Positions 25,277-34,717 of a DNA stretch of 64,000 bases are shown here, one piece after another. Within the stretch, counting starts at the first letter, position 1. Every line of letters starts with the position of its first letter. The stretch is from Streptomyces lacrimifluminis. Lineage in GTDB: Bacteria > Actinomycetota > Actinomycetes > Streptomycetales > Streptomycetaceae. The notes below the pieces were generated by a model. That model was not told the origin of the DNA, did not search any database, and was given only the letters and a program-made list of their open reading frames with translations. The stretch covers positions 35,634-99,633 of the forward strand of contig NZ_BMMU01000028.1 in NCBI RefSeq assembly GCF_014646095.1, given 5' to 3'. Made by a program: the position numbers and the translations under genes.

Positions 25277-26301
25277 GACTCGTTCTCCTTCGTCAGGCGC
25301 TGTGCGAGCAGCGTCAGGCCCAGGGTCAGTACGAAGAGGGCGACGCTGACCGCCGCGCCGTAACCGGCGTTGCCGCTCAGCGGGTCGAGGCCGACGTCCC
25401 TGATGTAGAAGGGGAGCGTCCGGTCGGCGCCGCCGGGGCCGCCTGTCGAACCGCCGAGCATGTAGATCTCCGTGAAGACGCGGAGCGACCCGATGCCCGT
25501 CAGCGTGCCGACCAGCATCATCGACGTGCGTACGCCGGGCACCGTGATGTGCCAGAAGCGGCGTACCGCGCCGGCGCCGTCCACCGAGGCCGCCTCGTGG
25601 AGTTCCTTGGGGACGTTTCCGAGGGCGGCCAGGTAGAAGATCATGTACCAGCCGAGGCCCTTCCACAGGGTCAGGCCCATCGCCGACAGCAGGATCAGCC
25701 AGCTGTCGGAGAGGAAGGGGATGGCCCCCTTGATGATGTGGGTCTTCTCCAGCCAGGTGTTGACCAGGCCCTGGTCCGCCAGCAGCCACTGCCAGCTCAG
25801 GCCGACGACCACGCTGGAGGCCAGCACCGGGGTGTAGAACGCCGAGCGGAAGAAGCCGATGCCCGGCAGGTTCTTCTCGACCAACACCGCAAGGAACAGA
25901 GGGAGTATGACCATCAGGGGGACCACGATCACCGCGTACAGCACACTGTTGCGGGTCGCCAGCCAGAAGTCCGAGTCCCCGAGCATGCGGGTGTAGTTGT
26001 CGAGGCCCACGAAGCCCGCCGCGCCGCCGAGCGGTTTCGCGTCGGTGAAGGAGAGGACCAGCGTGTTCAGGAACGGGAAGACACCGAAGGCCGCCGCTCC
26101 GACGATCGCCGGGAGCATCCACAGCCAAGGGAGCCACCAGCGGCGGTAGATGGCCGCGCCGCCCGCGTCCGGGGTCGGACCCGGGGTGACCGCCTTCAGC
26201 GCGCGGCGCATCCTGCCGGGTGACTGCGGCGCCGGGGCGCCCGGGGCCGCCGGAGCGGTCGGGGGCGCCTCGCCGTCAGGCATCGTACGTACGGCCGTCA
26301 T
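25273..26301 (-). CDS. Carbohydrate ABC transporter permease (MalF type)
   Basis: The 342-residue permease starts at ATG 26301. It has a Pro/Ala-rich cytoplasmic N-terminus of about 50 residues, six membrane segments and the EAA loop ELHEAASVDGAGAVRRFWHI. It belongs to the CUT1 family. Only two bases separate its start from the binding-protein stop, and its TGA overlaps the MalG-type gene. Together with the binding protein it makes a three-gene import operon for an oligosaccharide. Confidence 0.92.
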   Translation of the reverse strand: MTAVRTMPDGEAPPTAPAAPGAPAPQSPGRMRRALKAVTPGPTPDAGGAAIYRRWWLPWLWMLPAIVGAAAFGVFPFLNTLVLSFTDAKPLGGAAGFVGLDNYTRMLGDSDFWLATRNSVLYAVIVVPLMVILPLFLAVLVEKNLPGIGFFRSAFYTPVLASSVVVGLSWQWLLADQGLVNTWLEKTHIIKGAIPFLSDSWLILLSAMGLTLWKGLGWYMIFYLAALGNVPKELHEAASVDGAGAVRRFWHITVPGVRTSMMLVGTLTGIGSLRVFTEIYMLGGSTGGPGGADRTLPFYIRDVGLDPLSGNAGYGAAVSVALFVLTLGLTLLAQRLTKENES

Positions 26302-26303
26302 CC

Positions 26304-27677
26304 TCAACTGCCCTGCTTCAGCAGCTCGTCGGCCTTGGACTGTGCCTCCTTGAGGGCGTCCGCCGCGCTCTTCTTGCCCTGCATCGCCAGTTGCACCTGG
26401 GCCGTGATGGCGTTCAACTCGCCCGGGGACAGGGCGATTTCGTCGGCCGTGGCGGTCTTGCGGTCCTCGGCGACGATCTTGCGGGCCTCGGAGAAGGGGT
26501 CCGTGCCCTTGACCGACTGGAAGAAGGGGTCGTCGAGGGAGGCCGTGGTGGACGGGAAGATGACCACGTTCGGGTCCTTGGCCCACGCCAGCTGGTTCTC
26601 CGCGTTCGTCAGGAACTGGGCGAAGGAAAGAGCCGTGGGGGCGTTCTTGCTCGTTGCCGCCACCGAGATGTACTGGGGGGCGCCCACCGTGTGGCCGAGG
26701 TCGTCCAGCATGTAGCGGGCGACGCCCGTCTTCTTGTAGACGCTCGGGTTGTTCTGCTGGATGAAGCGCAGGTAGTTGGGGTTGGTGGAGCCGTAGACGA
26801 GCTTGCCCTGCGCATAGAGGGTCGACGCGTCCTGGTTGGAGGAGAGCGAGTCCTTCGGCATCGCGCCGGCCTGGTACATCCTGGTCATCGCCTCGACCCA
26901 CGCCACCGTCTTCGGGTCGTCGGCGAACGTGAACGACTTGCCGTCGTCGGACAGGACCTTGACGCCCATCTGCTGCCAGTCGGCCGGGATGCGCCAGATC
27001 GGGTTGGCGACGGTGGCGTAGTACTTGCCGTCGGACACCTTGGCGATCTTCAGGGCGTCGTCGAACATGCCGAGGATCGTGGTCGCCGGCTTGGCCGGGT
27101 CCAGGCCCGCCTTCTTCATCAGGTCGACGTTGAAGGTCTGGGCGATACCGCCGGAGTACCAGGGATACGCGCTGTGCACCTTCGCCCCCGAGGCGTCGGT
27201 GAACACGCTGGACTTCCACATCGAGGCGCCGAACGACTCGCCCGAGCCCGGCGCCTTCTTGTCGAGGTCGAGGAGGTAGCCGGCCTTGGTGAGGGCTATC
27301 GACGTGTTGACGTTCAGGTTCACGACGTCGGGGAGGGTGCAGGCCTGAGCGTCGGCGACCAGGCGCTGGGTGAACTGGCTGTCGCCCGGGTCGTCGATCC
27401 ACTTGACGGTCGTATCCGGGTGGGCCTTCTCGAAGGCGGCGATGACCCCGTTGAAGTAGCCGCCGAAGTCCTTCTTCAGGTTCGTCGTCTGGAACGTGAT
27501 CCTGCCCTTGACGTCACCGGTGAGCTTCCCGGAGCCGACGTTGCCCTTGTCGACCGAGCAGCCGCCGGCGGTGGCGCCGCCGCTGTCGTCGGAGCCTCCG
27601 GAGAGGCCGCATCCGGCGGCCGTCAACGTCAGTACGACGAGACAGGACAGGGACCCGGTCAGTCTTCTTGCGCGCAT
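26304..27677 (-). CDS. Sugar ABC transporter substrate-binding lipoprotein
   Basis: This 457-residue protein has a lipoprotein signal, MRARRLTGSLSCLVVLTLTA followed by AGC, and an SBP-type-1 (COG1653) body. Landmarks are ITFQTTNLKKDFGGYFNGVI, AFEKAHPDTTVKWIDDPGD and TTSIALTKAG-like ligand-loop residues. It captures the sugar outside the membrane and is the first gene of the operon. An unusually long upstream region (27678-28023) holds three operator-like motifs. The ligand is inferred to be an amino-sugar oligosaccharide from the neighbouring enzymes, not from the protein itself. Confidence 0.9.
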   Translation of the reverse strand: MRARRLTGSLSCLVVLTLTAAGCGLSGGSDDSGGATAGGCSVDKGNVGSGKLTGDVKGRITFQTTNLKKDFGGYFNGVIAAFEKAHPDTTVKWIDDPGDSQFTQRLVADAQACTLPDVVNLNVNTSIALTKAGYLLDLDKKAPGSGESFGASMWKSSVFTDASGAKVHSAYPWYSGGIAQTFNVDLMKKAGLDPAKPATTILGMFDDALKIAKVSDGKYYATVANPIWRIPADWQQMGVKVLSDDGKSFTFADDPKTVAWVEAMTRMYQAGAMPKDSLSSNQDASTLYAQGKLVYGSTNPNYLRFIQQNNPSVYKKTGVARYMLDDLGHTVGAPQYISVAATSKNAPTALSFAQFLTNAENQLAWAKDPNVVIFPSTTASLDDPFFQSVKGTDPFSEARKIVAEDRKTATADEIALSPGELNAITAQVQLAMQGKKSAADALKEAQSKADELLKQGS

Positions 27678-27710
27678 TGCTGCTGCCCTCCTGGATGCGG
27701 ATGCTGGTGC

Positions 27711-27725
27711 TGGTTCAATTCACCA
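27711..27725 (+). promoter_or_regulatory. Operator-like site O4, 34 bp upstream of the binding-protein start
   Basis: TGGTTCAATTCACCA, a 15-bp near-palindrome with TGGT and ACCA arms. It shares 12 of 15 bases with O3 and differs from O7 at only a few positions. Confidence 0.65.
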
Positions 27726-27974
27726 AGTTTGACTCCGGCTGATGAAAATGTGGACCAGAATTCATCGGAGGTCAATGGGGTGCCGTGTTGCTTTTAGGTT
27801 CCGGAACCGACGGCGACCGCTTCGGCGGTGGCGTACGCGGTCCGGGTGGGACGGGTCCCCGCGGATGCTCGGCGTTGCCGACGGCGAACAGCCCGGTCGG
27901 CTCGACTGGGGTGACGCGCATGGGTCTCCTGTGGGGCCTGCGGGAGAACGCGGGCACCCATCGTGGCACCGTTC

Positions 27975-27995
27975 GGATGGTTCAAACAACCATCC
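27975..27995 (+). promoter_or_regulatory. Operator-like site O5, perfect inverted repeat
   Basis: GGATGGTT at 27975-27982 and AACCATCC at 27988-27995 are exact inverted repeats around the spacer CAAAC. One arm matches 11 bases of O1 before the NagZ-like GH3. Confidence 0.65.
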
Positions 27996-28006
27996 TCAAG
28001 TTTCCT

Positions 28007-28023
28007 TGGTGGTTCATCCATGC
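28007..28023 (+). promoter_or_regulatory. Operator-like site O6
   Basis: TGGTGGTTCATCCATGC differs at only two or three positions from O2 between the GH5-like and kinase genes. It lies immediately beside the rpiR terminator, in the upstream region of the ABC operon. Confidence 0.55.
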
Positions 28024-28063
28024 AAAAGCCGCCCCGGGGGCGAGAGGGCCCGAGGCGGCTTTT
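28024..28063. terminator. Intrinsic terminator after the rpiR-type gene
   Basis: AAAAGCCGCC at 28024-28033 pairs with GGCGGCTTTT at 28054-28063. In the minus direction it ends in a T-run, an unusually classical terminator for this genome. It separates the regulator gene from the ABC operon. Confidence 0.9.
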
Positions 28064-28091
28064 GTGACGTTCTGCGAATTTCTGTGACTGC

Positions 28092-29003
28092 TCAGCGTGT
28101 GCGGCGGGACTTCACCGCGTGCTCCCTGGCGATGTGGTCGGTCAGGGCGAGGGAGGCGCTGGCGCGCTGGTAGGAGAGCTGGGCGACCCGGACGTACAGG
28201 CAGTCGATGAGGACCAGCACGGAGTGGCGGGCGCCGATGCTCTCGGTGCGGAAACTGGTCTCGGAGGAGGAGGAGATGAGCCGTACGTCGGCGGCGCGGG
28301 CCAGCGGGGACTTGGGGTCCGCGGTGATGGCGACGGTGGTGGCGCCGCGCTGCTTGGCCAGTTCGAAGGGCTCGATGGTCTCGCGGGTGGAGCCGGAGTG
28401 CGAGATGCCGATGGCGACGTCGGCGGGGGTGAGGAGGGCGGCCGAGGTCAGGGCGGCGTGCACCTCGGTCCAGCCGCGCACCGCGCAGCCGATGCGGAAG
28501 AGCCGCGTCTCGGTCTCCTGGGCGACGGCTCCGCTGCCGCCGACGCCGTACACGTCGATACGGCGGGCACGGGCGGTGGCCTGGCCGGCACGCTCGATGG
28601 AGTCGAGGTCGATGCGGTCGATGGTCTGCTGGATGGCGCGGAGATCGGCGCTGCCGACGACCTGGACGACCCGCTCCAGGCTGTCGTCGGGGGAGATGTC
28701 CGGCCCGATCTCGGCGGTGCCCCAGTCGGAGACCTCACCGCGACCGCGTTCCTGGGCCAGCTCGATGAGCAGATGCTGGTAGGAGTCGAGGCCGATGGCG
28801 CGGCAGAACCGGGTGACCGTGGCCTGGGAGGTGCCGGTGCGGCGGCCCAGCTCGGCGGCCGAGCAGTGGGTGACGGCGGCGGGGTCCTCGAGGATCAGCT
28901 CGCCCACCTTCCGCAGGGAGCCGGCGAGACGCGGCAGCTCCGTACGGATGAGCGTGGTGACGTCGGTCGAGGGCATCCCGTTGCCGGAGCCGGTCCGTTC
29001 CAT
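28092..29003 (-). CDS. RpiR/MurR-family transcriptional regulator with SIS domain
   Basis: This 303-residue protein starts at ATG 29003 with AAGGAGAT upstream. Its N-terminal RpiR helix-turn-helix reads AAELGRRTGTSQATVTRFCR near residue 50. The SIS phosphosugar-binding domain includes IDVYGVGGSGAVAQETETRL and AIGISHSGSTRETIEPFELA. Such regulators (MurR, RpiR) sense phosphorylated sugars or amino sugars through the SIS domain. It lies between the ABC operon and the divergent SIS-enzyme gene. I propose that it binds the TGGTTCA palindromes O1-O7; a weaker match, TGGTACATTCGCCA on the minus strand, lies in its own upstream region near 29050-29070. Confidence 0.9.
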   Translation of the reverse strand: MERTGSGNGMPSTDVTTLIRTELPRLAGSLRKVGELILEDPAAVTHCSAAELGRRTGTSQATVTRFCRAIGLDSYQHLLIELAQERGRGEVSDWGTAEIGPDISPDDSLERVVQVVGSADLRAIQQTIDRIDLDSIERAGQATARARRIDVYGVGGSGAVAQETETRLFRIGCAVRGWTEVHAALTSAALLTPADVAIGISHSGSTRETIEPFELAKQRGATTVAITADPKSPLARAADVRLISSSSETSFRTESIGARHSVLVLIDCLYVRVAQLSYQRASASLALTDHIAREHAVKSRRTR

Positions 29004-29189
29004 GGGGTTACCCGATCTCCTTGGTGCTGTGCGGCTGTACTTGACGGTAGTGGCGAATGTACCAGCCACCGTCTGTAGGGCAGTTTGAATCCCAGGACCG
29101 GGACCGGTGGCCCGCAGGGGCTTTGCCCGCGGCCCGTTGCTCACAGCCCGTACACTGTGATTTATTGATTCACTGATAGAGGTAGAGTG

Positions 29190-29205
29190 GGTGGTTCAAT
29201 CCACC
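29190..29205 (+). promoter_or_regulatory. Operator-like site O7 before the SIS enzyme gene
   Basis: GGTGG and CCACC are perfect inverted arms around TTCAAT; read as TGGTTCAATCCACC it fits the O4 consensus. It lies 15 bp upstream of the SIS gene start, a position suited to repression. Confidence 0.65.
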
Positions 29206-29220
29206 GGTTGGGAGTGTCGA

Positions 29221-29991
29221 GTGTCCGTCGAGTCCGTCAGCGCGCAGGGGTTCGCGCGCGAGAGCCGGGCCGTTCTCGACCGCATCACCGGGTCGGAGGC
29301 GGTCCAGGAGTCGGTGACCCGCGCCGCGGGGCTGATCGCGGACTGCATCCGCGCGGACGGCGTGATCCAGGCCTTCGGTACGGGCCACTCCCAGGCCCTC
29401 GTCCTGGAACTGGCGGGCAGGGCCGGCGGCCTCGTCCCCACCAACCGCCTGAGCATGGCCGACCTCGTCCTCTACGGCGGCGACGACCCCAGCGCCCTCG
29501 ACGACCCCCTCCTGGAACGCAAGCCGGGCATCGCCGGGCGTCTGTACGAACTCGCCGCGCCACACCCGTCCGACCTGTTCGTGATCATCTCCAACTCGGG
29601 CGTCAACAACGTCATCGTCGAGATGGCCCTCCGGGCGAAGGAACGCGGCCACAGGATCCTCGCGATCACGTCCCTCACCCACACCCGCACGGTCCCGGCG
29701 GGCCACGCCAGCGGCAGGAAACTGGCCGACATCGCGGACGTCGTGCTGGACAACGCGGCCCCCACGGGCGACGCGCTCCTCGAACTCCCGGGCGGCGGCG
29801 CGGTGTGCGCCCTGTCGACGCTGACCGGCGTGATGCTCGTGCAGATGGCGGTCGCGGAGACGGCGGCGCTGCTGATCGGGGCGGGGGAGCGTCCGCCGGT
29901 GTACGTGTCGGCGAACGTGCCCGGGGGGTTCGAGGGGAACCTCGGGCTGGAGCGGCACTACGGGGACCGGATCCGGCGGCCGGCGAGCTGA
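29221..29991 (+). CDS. UPF0309-family SIS-domain phosphosugar enzyme
   Basis: This 256-residue SIS protein begins at GTG 29221; a longer frame from 29191 would overlap operator O7. Phosphosugar-binding loops are AFGTGHSQALVLELAGRAGG and VIISNSGVNNVIVEMALRAK. It resembles the UPF0309/COG4821 family. As I recall, the S. coelicolor member SCO4393 has been studied as a GlcNAc-6-phosphate dehydratase (NagS); MurQ etherases are more distant SIS relatives. Placement beside an RpiR regulator and a GlcNAc-type kinase supports a role on an amino-sugar 6-phosphate. The exact reaction is an inference. Confidence 0.82.
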   Translation: MSVESVSAQGFARESRAVLDRITGSEAVQESVTRAAGLIADCIRADGVIQAFGTGHSQALVLELAGRAGGLVPTNRLSMADLVLYGGDDPSALDDPLLERKPGIAGRLYELAAPHPSDLFVIISNSGVNNVIVEMALRAKERGHRILAITSLTHTRTVPAGHASGRKLADIADVVLDNAAPTGDALLELPGGGAVCALSTLTGVMLVQMAVAETAALLIGAGERPPVYVSANVPGGFEGNLGLERHYGDRIRRPAS

Positions 29992-30107
29992 GGTGGCTGG
30001 GGGCGGGGGATCCCATGGGTTCCCCTCCTCACCTCGACTTCGGCCTCGACTTCGGCCACAGGGAAAGCAGTTGCTGAGCAGGCGTCGGTCATGGACGATC
30101 CCGAACC

Positions 30108-30929
30108 GTGACGACGCATGCCGACGAGCCCTACCCCGACCGAACCCCGACTCCGACTCCGTCCCCTCCCACCACCCGCCCCCTCGCTCTGGTGACCGGA
30201 GTGGGCCGGACCGTCGGGATCGGTGCAGGGATCGCCCGCCGACTGGCGGCGTCGGGCTGGGACATCGCCTTCACGTACTGGACCCCGTATGACGCGCGTA
30301 TGTCCTGGGGCGCCGAATCGGGTGCGACCGAGGCGATCACCCGGTCCCTCGCCGGGCAGGGCGCCGCGAGCACGGCGATCGAAGCGGACCTCGCCGACCC
30401 GGACACCCCGGCCCACGTCTTCGACGAGGTGGGGCGACGGATGGGCGGTGCCCCTGTCACCGCGCTGGTGATGTGCCACTGCGAGTCGGTCGACTCGGGC
30501 CTGCTCGACACGACCCTGGAGAGCTTCGACCGCCACTTCGCCGTCAACGCACGCGCGACCTGGCTGCTGATCCGGGAGTTCGGCCGCCGCTTCGCGGCGA
30601 CCCCGGGAACCGGTCGGATCATCGGCCTCACCAGCGACCACACGGTGGGCAACCTGCCGTACGGGGCGAGCAAGGGAGCGCTGGACCGCATCACTCTGGC
30701 GGCGGCCCGTGAACTCTCCCACCTCGGGGTGACCGCCAATGTCATCAACCCCGGCCCGGTGGACACCGGTTGGATGTCCGAGGAGGCCCGGACGAACATC
30801 ATCCGCCACACCCCGTCGGCCCGCCTGGGCACCCCACAGGACACGGCCCACCTCGTGGACTTCCTGTGCTCGGGGGAGGGGCAGTGGATCAACGGTCAGC
30901 TGCTGAAGAGTGACGGGGGGCTCGGATAG
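30108..30929 (+). CDS. Short-chain dehydrogenase/reductase
   Basis: This 273-residue Rossmann enzyme has the cofactor motif LVTGVGRTVGIGAGIARRLA near residue 29. The NAR segment HFAVNARATWLL and the catalytic Tyr-Lys in YGASKGALDR follow; the active-site Ser is probably that in GLTSDHTVGN. GPVDTGWMSEEAR and the C-terminus INGQLLKSDGGLG are typical of classical SDRs. A 25-residue Pro/Thr-rich N-terminal tail precedes the domain. The start is GTG at 30108. It is the only gene in its transcription unit, and the substrate is unknown. Confidence 0.87.
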   Translation: MTTHADEPYPDRTPTPTPSPPTTRPLALVTGVGRTVGIGAGIARRLAASGWDIAFTYWTPYDARMSWGAESGATEAITRSLAGQGAASTAIEADLADPDTPAHVFDEVGRRMGGAPVTALVMCHCESVDSGLLDTTLESFDRHFAVNARATWLLIREFGRRFAATPGTGRIIGLTSDHTVGNLPYGASKGALDRITLAAARELSHLGVTANVINPGPVDTGWMSEEARTNIIRHTPSARLGTPQDTAHLVDFLCSGEGQWINGQLLKSDGGLG

Positions 30930-30959
30930 AACTGGGCCGCGGCGGTGTTCAGGGCGGCG

Positions 30960-31218
30960 CAGTTGCCCTGGGACCGGCAGTGCCGGGCCATGACCTTGTC
31001 TTGGACGAAGGAGTGCACTCCGCCGTCCCAGGTGACGTTGACGAACCCGACGAGGGAGCCGCCGTCCCGGGCGCAGACCCAGCCGAGGCTGTGACGTCGT
31101 AACCGCGTGCGCCAGCCGGAGGCCCCGTACGACCACCGAAGCCCTCGGCGTGCAGGAAGTCGAGGGAGGTGGTGTCGAGGTCGCCGCTGGTCCATGCGCT
31201 CTCTGTGGGACGTCGGAG
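30960..31218 (-). pseudogene. Degenerate GNAT acetyltransferase
   Basis: Two frames together spell a GNAT-like sequence. TSGDLDTTSLDFLHAEGFGG lies in one frame, then ASGWRTRLRRHSLGWVCARD, GSLVGFVNVTWDGGVHSFVQ and DKVMARHCRSQGN in another. The frame change lies near 31135. The acetyl-CoA-binding Gly loop is broken and the C-terminal half is missing. It is convergent with the SDR gene. The 250 bp between it and the next gene hold nothing recognisable. Confidence 0.7.
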
Positions 31219-31471
31219 TCTGGGCAGGCCGTTGGCGAGGTGCCGGCGTCACCGGTTGCGGATAGTTCACGAGGCATACCCCGTACATCACGAGCACTCT
31301 GAACTACCTTGAGAAAGCAGGGGGTTGGGAACCGTCCGGTACCCGCGCGGCATCGGTACAGACATGAACCGCGGCCGTTGACACGGCGTGCGCGGCGGTC
31401 GTCACGTGGAGCGTTGAACCGGAGCGTTGGAGCCGGAAGGTGAGCACGCGACGAGGGGAGGGGGAGGGGTC

Positions 31472-32454
31472 GTGACGTATACGAAGGCCCGTTTGGTCTG
31501 CGGGGTCGTGCTGACGTGCGCGACGCTGCTGGCCGGCTGTACGGACGGCGGCGGCGGTCCGGGCGGGGAGACGACGCGGAGGTCGAGTCCGGATGCCACC
31601 CGGAGTGCTGGTGACGCGGAGACCGGGTCGTCCGCAGGAACACGCACAGACACTGACTCGGACGAGGTCACCGGCGCCGGTGCCTTACCCGCGGCCTCGC
31701 CGACCGAACAGGCGGACCCGGCGAAGCAGCCACACACCGCGGCCGAGGCGCGGGCGTTCGTCCGGAAGATGATCGCCGATCCGGAGCTGGCCGGGTCGGG
31801 GGCGGTACCGGCGACACCGTACGAGAGCGACCCGAACACCTGGGCCGTGCTCGGCGAGTCCTGCGCCTGGCAGCGGCAGGGGCTGCCGGAGGACGTACTG
31901 GCCACGCTCACCCGCCACTTCGACTTGCCCGCGAGCGGTGCCGAGGAGCCGGTGCGGCTGTCGGCCACGGTCACGGTGCACCGTACGGCGCTGGACGCCG
32001 CCTGGGAGCAGGCCGGGATGCTGGAGGAGGCCGTCCGGTGTCCGGACCAGACGCTACGGGCGGGCGAGCGGCTGACCGGGCTCACCTCCGTCGCCGTCGC
32101 GTGGGGCGAGAGCGGCAACTCCTCCAGCGACGACTCGCTGTCGGAGTACGGCACGTGTGTCAGCGACACCCGGGGCGTGTCGTCCCCCTACTCGTGGACG
32201 CAGTCCGTGTTCGGCGCGGTCGTGATCGCCGTGTCCACGTGCGGAGGGCAGGAGGGCGCCACGAACGAGCTGGATGTGGCGGTCAGGATGCTGCTGCGGG
32301 TGCAGGAAGCGACCGGGAGCCCCACCGGGGCCGGTTCGGCCTCACCGGATCCGGGCCCGGCCGCGTCCCCCGGGAGTTCCGGGAGTCCCAAAAGTTCCGC
32401 GGCCTCCGGAAGTCCCACGAGTCCGGGCGTCGACAACAAGAAGGGCGGCGAGTG

Positions 32455-32455
<1 letters not shown>
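31472..32455 (+). CDS. Lipoprotein of unknown function upstream of the kinase receptors
   Basis: The 327-residue protein begins at GTG 31472 after a purine-rich GGGAGGGGGAGGGG stretch. The signal MTYTKARLVCGVVLTCATLL ends in lipobox LAGC. A Thr/Ser/Asp-rich spacer of about 60 residues leads to a globular domain (EARAFVRKMIADPELAGSG onward, with SCAWQRQ, VRCPDQ and GTCVSD cysteines). It ends in a Ser/Gly/Pro-rich tail. Its TGA overlaps the ATG of the first kinase receptor, so they are translationally coupled and may work together at the membrane. I recognise no named family. Confidence 0.8.
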
Positions 32456-34599
<2,144 letters not shown>

Positions 34600-34717
34600 A
34601 GCGGTAGGGGTCGGAGGGGCCGAAGGGGGCTGAGAGGACTGAGCGGGCCGGAGAGGCTGAGGGGCCAGAGGGGTTTGAAGGGGCCGGAAGGGCGGTGGGA
34701 GCGGAGGATCTGGACTG

